Program-made: the position numbers and the translations under genes
The notes under the pieces: model-generated
What the model was told of the DNA's origin: nothing
What the model saw: only the letters and a program-made list of their open reading frames with translations
Database searches by the model: none
Source: Alternaria dauci
Taxonomy: Eukaryota; Ascomycota; Dothideomycetes; Pleosporales; Pleosporaceae
Assembly: GCF_042100115.1 (NCBI RefSeq)
Contig: NC_091275.1
Coordinates: forward strand, 1,612,001-1,676,000
DNA length: 64,000 nt
Direction of reading: 5' to 3'
Shown here: positions 1 through 11,263 of the stretch, in pieces
Layout: each line of letters opens with the position of its first letter
How positions within the stretch are numbered: position 1 is the first letter of the stretch

Positions 1-1042
1 TTTCCCCACGACAGTGGCTTACCATGCAGTCTTTCCCATTAATGTAGTGTGCCATCTTCGCTGCTGTAGTGTGACAGAACACTTGCGAAACAAAGGATAA
101 AACCGATGAAGAGTGGCCCGCTCGCTTGAACGCAAAACTGCAAGGAGTATGTATATGAACCACATTCCATCCCGTGCAGGGTACTATATTTTGCCGAGCA
201 TATATCATGCCATAGCTACTGGAGACATCTCTGGGCGTGCAATTGTACCGCCTATCATATGAAACTGTTACCGGACATCAGTCCTGGACCGTCGAGACGC
301 ATATTCGCTCACTCGCCCTACATGCATGCGCGCGGAAGACTGCCTGCAATTGAGGCGCTTTGGGAGCCGTAATAGATGGGCTGATCCCAACCATGACCCT
401 TGTGCCTCAACGGCTGTACCGTCTCGTTGGGTTTGACCCATAACGGGAAGGGCTTTTTAGGCGCATCGCATCCGAGTTTGCATCTTTCTTAATTCCACTT
501 GGCGTAGTATGTTGCTAGAAGCCGATCGAGTGTGTGTAAGTGCTGCGTTGCTGTTGTGTTCACGCAGCTTTTGGCTGGTAGTGACAAGCAAGGTCAAGCA
601 CTTGAGGTGTCATCCCTTGTTCGGCTAGGCAAACCGGTGGTGAAATTTGCCAAATGAGGCGTCCCACAGGCGAAGCCGTCGGCCAATGCCGACCCGCAGC
701 GTTACAGCAGGATTGCGGCACAGGTAACAAATATTCTGTGAGGTGTGTGGGAACTCTTGGGTTCACGGAGTGGTACACAATTGCAGCTCAGTTGGAGGGG
801 TTTCCCATCAGGCGTGGCGCATGGTGGCTTGTGCGGACCGCTTTCAGTGGGATGAGGTGTGATCCTTCCGGCTCGATGCAAGCAGCCTGCTCAACGGGAC
901 AGGGTCCATCCAGAAGTCTAGTGTTGAGATGACCCGGCTGCTAAAGCTCGTACAAATGGACCTGGCTCGATCCTTTAATTCTTTTTGCCTCGGCTGATAC
1001 TAACTAGAGCTCTACTGCAAACACCCTCCTCCTGAACCGTTC
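1..1042. other. Left-end intergenic region, no gene recognised
   Basis: Only short open frames without family resemblance or splice-linked partners are visible on either strand. The right part is the 3' flank of the minus-strand gene ending at 1043. Confidence 0.5.
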
Positions 1043-2312
1043 TCATGGGTACTTTGCAGAGCTATCGTGCTCTTCATCCTGCGACTTTGAGAACTGCACG
1101 CTAACACTATGAGTCTCGTAGATCACATCTTTTCTTGTTATGGTGTTCAGCTCCACTTCGCTGCCCGAGTCTTCGTCAGTGTGTACACGAACGCTGTGTT
1201 TGCCTCCTCTGGAAGGTCGCAAGAAGTTGTGCGAACCTGATGCTGGCGTCTGGTGCCCATAGGTACGAGAATCAGAAGAACGCGACTTCTTATTGGAGGA
1301 GAATAGGGAACCACGTCGCAGGAAGGATCTCATCGATGGTAGCGAGACCACCATGATCGCGACAGCCATTTCAGCCATGGAAAGGACATCTAGACATACG
1401 TCAGTCAGGGGTCGTACTGAAATAGACTGCATCTACCTACAGACGTTGGTCCAAGCATATATGACCTCTATTGTTGCAAATCGGACCATACTCATAGCTA
1501 TAGTAACAGCACCGAGCGAGAATGTTGCAACAAGACCCCAGATCTGGCGACGGCGAAGCTGCAGTGAGCGAAGAAGTGGGAATGGTAAAGCAAAAACTGG
1601 TGTTCCAAGGTTAGGATTTAGAATGCTTTGTGAATGGTACGCTGCTACTTACTGAACAAATCTGACGTGATGTTGAGGCTCCAGTCGATTCGGAAAACTT
1701 CTTTTGAGCTAAAGGTGTTGCACGCTCCCTCATCAGGAGACCAATTCTGAGAGACCTGGCGCCCGCACCAGAAAGTATCGAGGAAGAAGGTCGATATCAT
1801 AGCACTAGCGGTGAACAAGGTTACCGCATAGAGTGCTTTTCGCAACCACGGCAACGTTGGCGGAATGAGTCTGAAGTATAGCGCAAGAATTGCCAACTTT
1901 GGCCAGTAGATACCAGTGTCGTAGAATGCGTTTCCAGCGAATTGTACCTATGACTGTCAGTGTTTTCGCTTGATCGATGCTACCAAGCTGCCGATTTACT
2001 TTTTTGAGTGCAATCACACGAGCTGTTGATGGCTCTGATACATCATCCGACATACCTCCCCATATATATGTCAGATAGTCGGTGACGAAGAGCCCAATGG
2101 CATTCAGGATAGATGCTATCAAAAGGCTATCGCTGACTGTGGGAGATTGTCGTTGTAAAAGGCGGGGAACCAGCCGACCGGAGGCCAGGAGCATGGCGAG
2201 AGCCATAAGAGTACCCTCGATGGGCTTTGCAGGTACATTAGTAGACGGAAGAAAGTAAAGCGAAGTAACGGAGACATACGATTACAGCCTCTGGAGCAAC
2301 GCCGTTCGCCAT
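1043..2312 (-). CDS. SAT4/rhodopsin-domain fungal integral membrane protein
   Basis: Five exons, complement of 1043-1389, 1441-1596, 1653-1947, 2000-2224 and 2286-2312, give 349 aa. The start ATG (2310-2312) was chosen because a 27-nt first exon splices in phase to the transmembrane exon; its intron has a clear CTAAT branch site and ends in AG. Hydrophobic segments lie at about residues 15-30, 38-60, 95-112, 120-145, 172-190, 200-220 and 235-255, which matches the seven-helix fungal SAT4/PTH11-like rhodopsin family. The family hallmark stretch NITSDL followed by a Pro-rich helix and an LRRRQIW loop is present. The C-terminal ~90 residues are a polar cytoplasmic tail. Members sit in the plasma membrane; most have unknown ligands. 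No CFEM domain is present. This is one of four such genes in the window. Confidence 0.87.
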
Positions 2313-3238
2313 GGTTGAGGAGAGCAAACAGATGTACCATGAAGCAGTCAACGACAGTTGGAAACAAGAGGGAAATCAAACGTAAATGTCCATGTAGTTC
2401 CTGGAAATCGAGAGCATCGCTTGTGTGTATACAAGCTCGTAAGACGGACATGTATCGGGCCCGTGTCGCCATGTAGATGGCGACTGTACCTGATTGCTGG
2501 CATCGTACCACGCCTTACTGCTCGCTTGGCAATTTGCGCGGAAATAATCAGTATGTCTGCAGGTCGGGACCTGCAGTCACAGAGTTTGTATGAAACGACA
2601 TGGGTGTATATGCTAACGCAGGGATTGTTGTTGAACGGTAAGGGGAAGGCCGAAGCGAAGGATCACGGCGCAGCCCAACAGAGCGTAGACCTACCTACCT
2701 TTACAATGCAAGTCCGCAGCTTATAGGAGCTAGTATCGTGTTGCGCTGCGACAGAAATGATGCGGCCTGCACGTGAGGACATTGTACGGAAGTACTCGAC
2801 GGGGATTACGTTATGCTTTGGCTTGTTCTTTTTCCTGGCTACAGCGGCTTGTAGATTTTCTGGGATCTGCGTGGGGTTGCTTCTTTTTCTTCTTTGAATT
2901 CATCATGGCAATGGATGGCTGGATGGTGTGAAACTGATCTGGCGTCGCGATCATATCGCGCTCTCGCAGCCACGCTCGCCTCCTTTTCTCCGAAGCAGCC
3001 TCATCCCTTGCAGGTTTTCCTCAGCAATCGCGTTCGCTACCGCTTGATCTTCGTGGGAATCGAGAAGAAAATTAGACAGGAAGACATCCTATCGTCGATA
3101 CAATGAGGACAGGAACGGTTCAGCAGAGATCTCACAGCGCGTGCGCCATGATAGGTAGCGCGCCAAGGCGATGATGTAATATCAATACCAATCTCAAACG
3201 CGAGGACCCAGCAGCACGTACGAACCCGTCACAAGAAC
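2313..3238. other. Intergenic region between divergent genes
   Basis: This is the 5' flank of the minus-strand SAT4 gene and of the plus-strand gene at 3239. Open frames here are short and resemble nothing known. It probably holds both promoters; I identified no specific site. Confidence 0.5.
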
Positions 3239-3778
3239 ATGCCTGACATTCCAGAATCAGTTCCTTCCACCCACAGCTTCCTCGCGCTAGTATCTGTCTG
3301 GACCCTCTTTGTGGGCTACATCCTCCTCCCAGCAGCCTTTCCCCAACCCACCACAAAAGACGAATACGTAGGATGTATAGAATACGCAGAATATTGGGAT
3401 TGCCCAGGAGACCATGTTGACACAGAACCCGAAGCCATACAACTTCCACTTTTGCTCTATATCTCTGCCTTGGCTTGCAGCACAGGCGTACTCGGCTGTC
3501 TCTGTCTATGGTGGAAATACCAGAGGAACTATGAGTGGTTGATGAAGAGAATTCTGATGCCAGCTTTGTGCAATAGTTGTGCGGGGCTTTGGTCAGCGCT
3601 TGTGCTTGCGAACGATGCGGAGAAGAGAGGATACAGCAGAACTATGAGAGTGGCAATGGTTGCCCCATCGGCTGGGTCGGTTGCGGTCGCAGGGTTGGGG
3701 TTGGGGTATTATGCTATAATGTTGTGGCTTTCTCAACGAGGGCAAAAAGGGAGGCCTGTAGCTTTAGAAAAAGGCTAG
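3239..3778 (+). CDS. Small multi-pass membrane protein of unknown function
   Basis: An uninterrupted 179-aa frame starting at an ATG. Four hydrophobic segments are visible, at about residues 13-32, 66-90, 104-124 and 137-162. Three Cys residues fall in the second segment (ACSTGVLGCLC). The loop between segments 1 and 2 contains CIEY and DCPGD, so two Cys may pair on one face of the membrane. I do not recognise the family. The membrane-like composition across the whole frame and the ATG start favour a real gene, but no homology-based support is available to me. Confidence 0.6.
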   Translation: MPDIPESVPSTHSFLALVSVWTLFVGYILLPAAFPQPTTKDEYVGCIEYAEYWDCPGDHVDTEPEAIQLPLLLYISALACSTGVLGCLCLWWKYQRNYEWLMKRILMPALCNSCAGLWSALVLANDAEKRGYSRTMRVAMVAPSAGSVAVAGLGLGYYAIMLWLSQRGQKGRPVALEKG

Positions 3779-3892
3779 GAAAACGGGGAGGATGAGAATA
3801 GCTAGTACATGTATGTTGGAATCTGAATGTGAAAGACATTGGGTATCAATGATTAAAACGCCAGATCGGTGGTTACTGCACAACAACGCTTA

Positions 3893-5250
3893 TCATGCGT
3901 TCTTACCTTCCTCTTGCTTCTGCTTGGCTGCTTTTATCCTTTTCTTTGGCTCACTTGCCGCATGCGCAATAGCTTTTACCATGTTGAAGAAAAAGATGCT
4001 GATAAAGACGACAGTCACGAACGCAAGCACAACAACTACGGAGATCTGCATTAAAGGTCAGCCAATTTCTCCCGCAGGACATTGATGTTTTGGTGCGTAC
4101 CATGCTAAACACGACGAAAATGTAACTGGCGCGAAGGAATGCATAGTTATCCTGGAGTTCCTTGAGGCCTGAACCGACTTGCATAGCGGCAAGGACGAGA
4201 CTGAAGAAGACGAACACGATGAGGATCCAGGAGAAATTCCGCTGGAAAAAGATTACGTAGCGATTGTATCCGTAGCTATGCAACACTTATCAGCCAATAT
4301 TCCGGTTCAAAGCTTGTACGGCAGTTTGTCCCCATGGTTGAGGACGGACTTACAGATATCCTCTCACAAAATGCGTGTGTGCATATCGTATCCGGTAGGT
4401 GCTGTTGATTCTTCCCAACCTCAGATCGCCGAATTGATACCGCTTGTTCACCTGATGTAGCGTGTTGATATCTACATGGTGCATAAAATCCTTGACAAAG
4501 TCTTTCCACCAGTACCAAGTAACGAAGCTTGGCAAGAGCGTGCAGTCATGTGCAATCTTCAAGTCGAGTGGTGTAGTGATGAGCCATACATAGCTCACCA
4601 GGAACCCTGCTGCACTCTCCCACAACCAGCCTTCTTCTCTTTTGACATTGTTGTTAGAATCAGCATCACCTGGTGGACAGATGTGCTCTGTCCAAAAGTC
4701 ATAGCTGAGTATCCATTCTGGCAGCGGCTTGACGAGCAATTTGTTTGAGTACTTCAGCAGATGTAGGTCCATCTGTTGCGTGCCCAAGACTTCCATGCCC
4801 AGCATCCTGTATCTGTGCAACGGTCTAGCGCGCATGGGCCGACCCGCCATCCACAGGTGTCCATGTATGCGATTGAGGCGCGAAAGATCGAGGTCATGTT
4901 TCAGAAACTGGCGAGGGTCATCGTTGGCAAGGTATGTTTCGTTGTTCCTGCCGCTGATGGTGGGAAGAGAGACTTCGGGCGATAGCGGTATGGTTGTGAC
5001 CGAGTCGAGCACAGGCTGTACGCTTTCCAGAGCGCGATCCTGACTGGGATCACTATGGCCATTTTGATGTACGAGTTCGCGCGCTGCGGGGTTGCTGGAG
5101 TTGGCGGCGGTGGAGAGAGGTGGAATTGGACGGAAGGAGAAGGGCGGTGCCAATGCGCTGCTCTGTTACCTGTAAGCATTCGTTCGACCTGTGCCAACGC
5201 CGTTATGCGCTACCTACAGTCTGTTCAGTCGTCTTGTCCATACTGCCCAT
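3893..5250 (-). CDS. Conserved fungal membrane protein (DUF6601-like)
   Basis: Four exons, complement of 3893-4045, 4101-4275, 4354-5162 and 5218-5250, give 389 aa. The first coding exon (MGSMDKTTEQT) is supplied by an ATG at 5248-5250; the codon at 5153 is TTG, so the frame must begin upstream. The middle carries the family pattern NRIHGHLWMAGRP, LPEWILSYDFWTEH, TLHQVNKRY, and RGYLYGYNRY across an exon junction. Two transmembrane helices follow near the C-terminus (about residues 295-320 and 335-360), and the tail is Lys-rich. This matches a fungal family of unknown function that I recall as DUF6601; the name is from memory, the architecture is seen directly. The N-terminal ~70 residues look disordered. 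Confidence 0.85.
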
Positions 5251-5923
5251 GAGCGGATATCTTGTTTGATCTCATGAGGGATGAAATGCAGCGCGGGTGC
5301 TCTATATGATGCTTGACGTCGACAAGCCTGCTGCGGCTGTAGCACGAGGCTCACATATGCAGGCACACTGCGCACCAGGCAGGCGCATCATGACACGGGC
5401 AGGCATTAACTCCGCCTCAGGCTTTCTCTCTCCATGGCGCGCGGGAGCTACGCACCAGCATGTGGGGGCTGGGGAATGGGGCTAGACTGCTCTCAGGTCT
5501 GACTCTCGGTGTGGGAATCAAGATGCGGGCCTGGGAGCTTGATTGGTGAGCGGATTCGTGCACACTATTTATATCTGCGGAGAGGTACCGAGCCACCACC
5601 ACAAGGGGATGCGCGGTCTGGTTTGAGATGTCACTCGCATCGACTCCCAATCCGACATGGCCGACATCACACCACAACCAAGTTTACAATCGGCAAGTGT
5701 TGCAACTTGGCACACTTCTGCACCAATCCATGCGCAGTTTGCATCGAGACTCGAGAGCTATTCATTCTGCCTTAACTTGAATCCACCTTGGTCGTTCTGT
5801 ATCTGCTTGAGAAACCACCAAACGTGTTCAAACGCCATAACACCACACCTTCTAATGCAGTTTTGGATATCATCGAATTTCATCTGCCCCCCTACATGCG
5901 CACATTGCCGATGCTGGCCCAAC
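5251..5923. other. Intergenic region
   Basis: Upstream flank of the DUF6601-like gene and 3' flank of the BAR-SH3 gene. No credible gene or RNA was recognised. Confidence 0.5.
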
Positions 5924-7612
5924 TCATTTGCAGTAGTTTGCGGGAAAGCTGCCCTTTTTGCCATGTATCTCGCCCTCCCACCAGTCTTGCGAGCTTTCAG
6001 TCTTCTTTACCACGCGAATCCGATCGCCCTCCCTGAAGTTCAAGTCACCAGGAGTGAGACTGTCAAAATCATACATGGCCGTCACGTACTCGGACTGGAA
6101 GGATCCTATCTTCTTGGGCGGTGGTGGAGGCGGCTTCTTCTTCCCTGCTGCTGGGTTAGGCGATGGGGGATAACCGCTTGGAGTCGATCCGTTGGAGGCA
6201 GGGGTCTTGTTAAAGTACGAATCACCATTGGTGCCATTTGAGTACGAGGAAGCCTGCGACGTGGACGAAGCACGTCGGCCAAACATGTCCTGGCCAGCGC
6301 TCAGATGGGGCGAGCCACCTATCTTTGGCTTCGAGGCGCTGAGAGAGCTGTATGAAGGCTTGCTGGAGAGGCTTATAGGTGGTCCGCTTTCGGAAGTGGA
6401 TGACAGAGCCTGAGATGGCCGTGCAGGCCGTCCGCCTCCGGTAATGGTAGGCACATTCTCGTTGCTGCTAGCTCTCCTGCCCGGCATGACCTTATTTCTA
6501 AGGCCTAGGCCTGTTAGTGTATCGCCCTTGTCTGGTAGTCGCATGGGCATGTGGACCGCCTTGCCGGTCTTGAGCAAGCCCAAGCTTGTCTCCATCTCCT
6601 GGCGCAATGGCGTGAAGTTTGAGTCCCATAGCGGTATGACTTCTTCTGGCTCAGGCGGTGGATCGGGGTATCCTTGTTCGTGTGAGTACTGGTGTAGCAC
6701 GGTATACAGGTTCCCTATCAGGTTGTTCTGTAGCACAATCTGGTTCGCCAGAAGGTGCGGTAGGATCGAGAAGGTCGCGGCGTTTAGACGTGGTAGAGAT
6801 ACTCGGAGATTCTCGTCGGCAAGCTGGTATGCGTGGGTAGATCGCTCGAGATCGAGTTCGTGTTTGGCCAGCGCGCTGTTTTCGCGCTCCGAGCGCGTCT
6901 TCTTGGCCTGAAGGGCTTCACAGCGGCTCTTGTAGCGCTCGTAATCGACCTGTTATCGCCTTGTCAGCATATTCGATGGCGCAACTCAGAGGAGGCTGTC
7001 TGACCTTTGCATCTTCCCGCTTTTTGATAGCCTTCTCCATAGGCTTCAATGCATCTCGAGCGAGCTTTGCCGGTATAACGAGTTTCCTGTCGATGTCTTT
7101 GACCTCCTCCATCATATCCGTCTTGAGTTCCGAAAAGGCCTCATGGAGCCCGTGGACACGCTCCAGGACGGCAGACGGAGTTTCGGCATGTACATGGGTG
7201 CTGTTGGAGCCTTCGCCGCCGAGTGGTTTGAAAATGGCATATAGTAGCTCGACCGAAGTAAGTTGGTGGTTGAGGATGTTGGTCCACGCGTCGCGCCATT
7301 GCTTTGCTGACGCTTCGAGCTAGGCGACGAGTTAGTCCAGAACCCGGTAACCAAGTGAACAGCAGACTCCTGTGCCGGATAGATAGGATGCATTGGGTCG
7401 AGTGACGTGAAATGCCGGTATAGGACTTGATGGGTTTAGGGATGGCCCCACTAGTTCATAGGACCGAACATTGTGAGATGATAAGCCACACCGGGACGTA
7501 CCTTTTCCAACATGGTCTTGGAGTCGTTGAAGTCCTTCAACATGGACTCGACATCGGCCTCATTGGGCGTCCTCGTGAGGAAGCGCCCGGTGATCCTCTG
7601 CATGCGCTGCAT
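5924..7612 (-). CDS. BAR and SH3 domain protein (Rvs167/Hob1-like)
   Basis: Three exons, complement of 5924-6949, 7005-7319 and 7502-7612, give 483 aa starting MQRMQRITGRF. Residues about 15-250 form an N-terminal BAR-type helical domain (motifs KQWRDAWTNIL, AIKKREDAK, DYERYKSRCEAL, PHLLANQIVLQNNL). A Ser/Pro-rich linker follows, then a run of Pro at about 410, and a C-terminal SH3 domain (AMYDF, DWWEGEI, GSFPANY at the end). Proteins of this type bind curved membranes and link them to cortical actin during endocytosis. The protein resembles the filamentous-fungal branch of the Rvs167 group rather than the yeast protein itself. The start is the first ATG in the frame; a second lies three codons later. 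It is divergently arranged with the Mte1-like gene. Confidence 0.88.
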
Positions 7613-8287
7613 CTTGCGACGTGAAGAGAGCAATTGTGTGCGAGGTAGGCCTGAAGCAAGAAGAGGACGGAATAACCCAGGTAATGGGCAGCGGGCAGTA
7701 GGTAATGCTCGCGCGTCCACTAGCGGTGGCTGTGCTCAAAGCCGGGTGGTAATTGAGGTGAAGGTAAGCAGGGGTAATGGATGGCCCCGCACCAGCTGTT
7801 GCATCAACTCGCTGCCCGCTTAGACCAGTTTTTTTTTAGTCCAATGGTGGAATGTGAAAGTCGTCGCAGAGATCAATGGTTTGCCAGATTTAACGCGTAA
7901 CAGCCGGAGGCCAATCGCTGCTATACCCGGTGTCCGTATTTGGCTTCCTCAGCTCGGCATAGAGAGGGACCGTGGATCAGACGGCATGGTGATGCAAGGC
8001 CACTCAGCGTTGGGCCGCCGAGCACGAAGACGTGTCATGACTGAAGTGGAAAAGGCTGGATACGAATACCCCTGGTGTGTTTCCGGTGAGAGCTCAACGG
8101 TCTCAGGGCTGAGCAGCCGGCTTCCGTAGGCTGCGACGCTAAACCACGTGCTCGCGCGGAACAGCAGGCGCGATTCATCCCGCCGAGGCGCGTCACCGTC
8201 ACATCACTGGCCTTCACCCTCTCAGCACGACCCCGCCTCCATGTCGCCCGCGCACAAGACGACGCGTCTCAGCCGAATACATACGCG
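7613..8287. other. Divergent promoter region between BAR-SH3 and Mte1-like genes
   Basis: No gene was recognised. The interval separates two divergent starts and presumably holds both promoters. A short T-run lies near 7830. Confidence 0.5.
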
Positions 8288-10720
8288 ATGACGGCGCCTC
8301 CCAGAACTACGCAATATGCATCGAGCATCGCCGCCATCTCAGCGTCTCAAAACAGCGCCCCAGTGGCCGAATTTCGCTGCCTATTCACCCAGGACATCAA
8401 ACGGAAGCAAAAGAGATGGCAGGATGGATATCTCAAGCTCCACACGTTCAACAGCCGCGTCATGGTGTATGACCAGGCAAGAAACTTCCTGGGCGACACA
8501 TACCACAAAGACAGCACCCAGGTGCAGGAAGGCGATGAATTCACCTTGAACAACGGCGCGCTGGTAGAAGTCGCAGAGCCGATGGGCATCACACATACAG
8601 ACCTGACGCAGATACTCGAGAAGAAGACCAGAGAACAGCCACCGCCTTGCCCGATCGCTCCTTCCCAACCGAAACCGTTCCAAAGGCCGTCGTCGGTAGC
8701 ACCAACCAGTGCCCAGCGAGGCGCATCGCAATTGCGCCACAAATCACTCAACACACTGCTTGGGACGCCAAAGGGGCCAATTGGGAAGGCTCAACCTATC
8801 AAGTCTCCATACGAGGCTCGCAAGGAAAAAGAGAACGAGCAGATCGAGGAAAGCGCGCCGAAGAGGCAGAAGACAGCCCAGCCACTCTCAAACAGGAGGG
8901 CCTCCAGCCCGGTCCAAGAACAAAGCCCTATAGCAAAGAGAGACTCGGCCATACCTGCAAGACAACCGGATGCGAAGAATGCCCGAAAACCTGCCAAGTT
9001 TGTACCGCCGACAGCGACTGTCATCACGATAGAATCCGAGTCCGACCTGCATTCAACGTATTTGTCAGACGTAACGCTGCCGAGCACACCGCCAAAACTT
9101 CGTAGAGCGAGGGCACAGTCTGGCGTAGCTCACACTCCAGCACCGCAGCCCAGTATACCCCTGCAGTTACCCGTACAAACTCCAAAGATACCCAAAGGCA
9201 AGGTGCCAGTACCAAGTGTAAAAGCTTTAGAGACCCCGAAGCAACGGCCTCCGCCATCCTCACCCCCGGTGAGCGCCTCGAATCGCCTCACGAACGTCGA
9301 TTTTGCGCTTCAACCGACAAAAGAGCCATCCAAAGACCCTACACCCCCACCGCAGCCTTCACCTCCTCCCAATCGCAAAGCCAAATCACTCCGCCTGTCT
9401 GCAGGTGTAAAGCGCGGAAAGTTGCTATGTCAGTCTTTACCTCGGCAGACTGTAAGAGCTGGGAGTGAGACTAGAGCGGCCAGTATGAAAGCTGGGGTGA
9501 GGCCAACATCAGGCATAACCAGCAGGCAACCGTCGCCTAAAGTGTCACAAAACAGTCATCCTCCACCACGGGAACTTGTCTCTACAGCGTCCAGACGAGC
9601 ATCCAAAGGCAAGCGAAGCAGGATAGATGCCGAAGATGGTGATGATGTTGCGTTGAAAAGAGCCAGGGTCTCCAAATTCCCATCGTTGCCATCGCTGCCA
9701 CCGCCGAGTGTCCTGGAAGATCCAGAGGTCATACATGGCTTCATGGATCAGCAATTGTTAGTACCCTCTTCTCCTCCAGAGGAAGCTCCAAAGTCTAAGC
9801 CCGCTATCGTTAAAAAGATGACCAAGAAGACATCTGTTGAACCGGCATTTGAGCCCACGTCTGCAGAACCAAAGTCACCTCCACCAAAGGAAACCGTCCG
9901 AAAAGCGCAGCCCCGAAATAGCGTTGTGGAGAATCCCGCGCCAGCATATAAAGCCCCATCGCCTCCTCCACCTGTGCTCGATCCACCGGTACCTGCATCA
10001 CGAGACGTCTCGCCAGTGCATACCGAAGTCTCGGAAGCACAATCGCGTACGTCATCAACATCGCCTCGCAAACTTCCTCTTTCAACCGGCGGCATCCCCA
10101 AGCGGCCAGCAAAGAGGACCAAGAAGCAAGCGGCCACATCAAACTCAATACAGGAAGGCCCCGCCCCGTCTCCTCGTAATGAGTCCGTACCTCTCCCGCC
10201 GCATCCTCTTCGGGCAAACAGAAAAGGGCCCATGATGAGCACGACCGAACTGGCATCTCTACTTCAAAAGTCGAACAACCTGGACAAGAGTCTCGCGGAT
10301 CCCATCGAAGACGTCTCAAATATCACCAGTGCCGGAAAGTCGCCCAGCAGAAACTTCAGACGTGTGAGAAGTGAGAACGATGCGCCTATCCCGAGTGCAG
10401 CCGACGACTGGGAGAAGCGCAACCTAGCAAAAGTCTCAAGCGACGTTACAGACCCCGTAGACGAATCTGCCGCTCCTGCCGTGGCCAAGGAACCAGAGAA
10501 GAAGAAGAAGAAAAAAAGCAGTGGATTGGATGCGTTGATCAAGCGAACAGATCCTAGGCGGAAGTTCAAGAGGACGCAGAGCCTGCAGGTGGAAACCAAC
10601 GTATCACCTCTGGCTGGGGCACAGGCCGAGCTACCAAGCCCTGTGGTGGATAAGGATGTTGGACCGTGGAGTACGGAGGCGGGTGACCTGTTTGATTGGA
10701 GACCGCCTGGACGAGATTGA
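8288..10720 (+). CDS. Mte1/ZGRF1-like protein with DUF2439 domain
   Basis: A single-exon 810-aa frame with an ATG start. The N-terminal ~100 residues form a DUF2439 fold seen in yeast Mte1 and human ZGRF1 (motifs EFRCLFTQDIKRKQKRWQDG, YLKLHTFN, VMVYD, LGDTYHK). Mte1 is a nuclear partner of the helicase Mph1 in recombination and telomere maintenance. The remaining protein is long, basic, Pro/Ser-rich and probably disordered, with a Lys run near residue 740. The C-terminal end (GPWSTEAGDLFDWRPP) is a second short conserved block. The helicase part found in some ZGRF1 proteins is absent, as in fungal relatives. No intron is needed. Confidence 0.85.
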   Translation: MTAPPRTTQYASSIAAISASQNSAPVAEFRCLFTQDIKRKQKRWQDGYLKLHTFNSRVMVYDQARNFLGDTYHKDSTQVQEGDEFTLNNGALVEVAEPMGITHTDLTQILEKKTREQPPPCPIAPSQPKPFQRPSSVAPTSAQRGASQLRHKSLNTLLGTPKGPIGKAQPIKSPYEARKEKENEQIEESAPKRQKTAQPLSNRRASSPVQEQSPIAKRDSAIPARQPDAKNARKPAKFVPPTATVITIESESDLHSTYLSDVTLPSTPPKLRRARAQSGVAHTPAPQPSIPLQLPVQTPKIPKGKVPVPSVKALETPKQRPPPSSPPVSASNRLTNVDFALQPTKEPSKDPTPPPQPSPPPNRKAKSLRLSAGVKRGKLLCQSLPRQTVRAGSETRAASMKAGVRPTSGITSRQPSPKVSQNSHPPPRELVSTASRRASKGKRSRIDAEDGDDVALKRARVSKFPSLPSLPPPSVLEDPEVIHGFMDQQLLVPSSPPEEAPKSKPAIVKKMTKKTSVEPAFEPTSAEPKSPPPKETVRKAQPRNSVVENPAPAYKAPSPPPPVLDPPVPASRDVSPVHTEVSEAQSRTSSTSPRKLPLSTGGIPKRPAKRTKKQAATSNSIQEGPAPSPRNESVPLPPHPLRANRKGPMMSTTELASLLQKSNNLDKSLADPIEDVSNITSAGKSPSRNFRRVRSENDAPIPSAADDWEKRNLAKVSSDVTDPVDESAAPAVAKEPEKKKKKKSSGLDALIKRTDPRRKFKRTQSLQVETNVSPLAGAQAELPSPVVDKDVGPWSTEAGDLFDWRPPGRD

Positions 10721-11263
10721 GGGTAATGAGTGTGGTGGAAGAGTCTGCGTTGATTTGCTAGTAGTTGTTGGCAGCGATGTGGTATGAGGCTATGTAGCGA
10801 CGATAAGACGATATTGATACCCTACAGCACCACCTGTTTTGATCGTGGTGGTGTTTGTTCATCATCGTACTTTTGCTAACCTCGTTTCGTGAATTTCTCT
10901 GAACTTCTTCGTCCGCTTGAAATAGCTTGTCTTGTTTTGCATCACATTACCATATGCAAGATCAAAAATGAATATGCTTCATTCATCATTCTTCACATTG
11001 CTACCAAAAGAAATCCTGAACGCCGGCATGTTGACTACGCGCCACACGACTTTGCCCTGTCCAGATAGATCCTGGACTCCAAAACCACGGCTATATACAC
11101 CAAGCAAAGCAATATTGACCTCGAACACTTCAAAGGCCGTTGCTCGTGCATACAAGAGGATATATACGCAAACCCTTCGTCCTATCCAGAACGACCAAAC
11201 GCCCCTCCTGTGGTACACAAGTGTCACAGGACCCAAAGTCAGTCTACATCTTGACAACCAAGT
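10721..11263. other. Convergent intergenic region
   Basis: The 3' flanks of the Mte1-like gene and the kinesin gene meet here. No coding signal was recognised beyond short spurious frames. Confidence 0.5.
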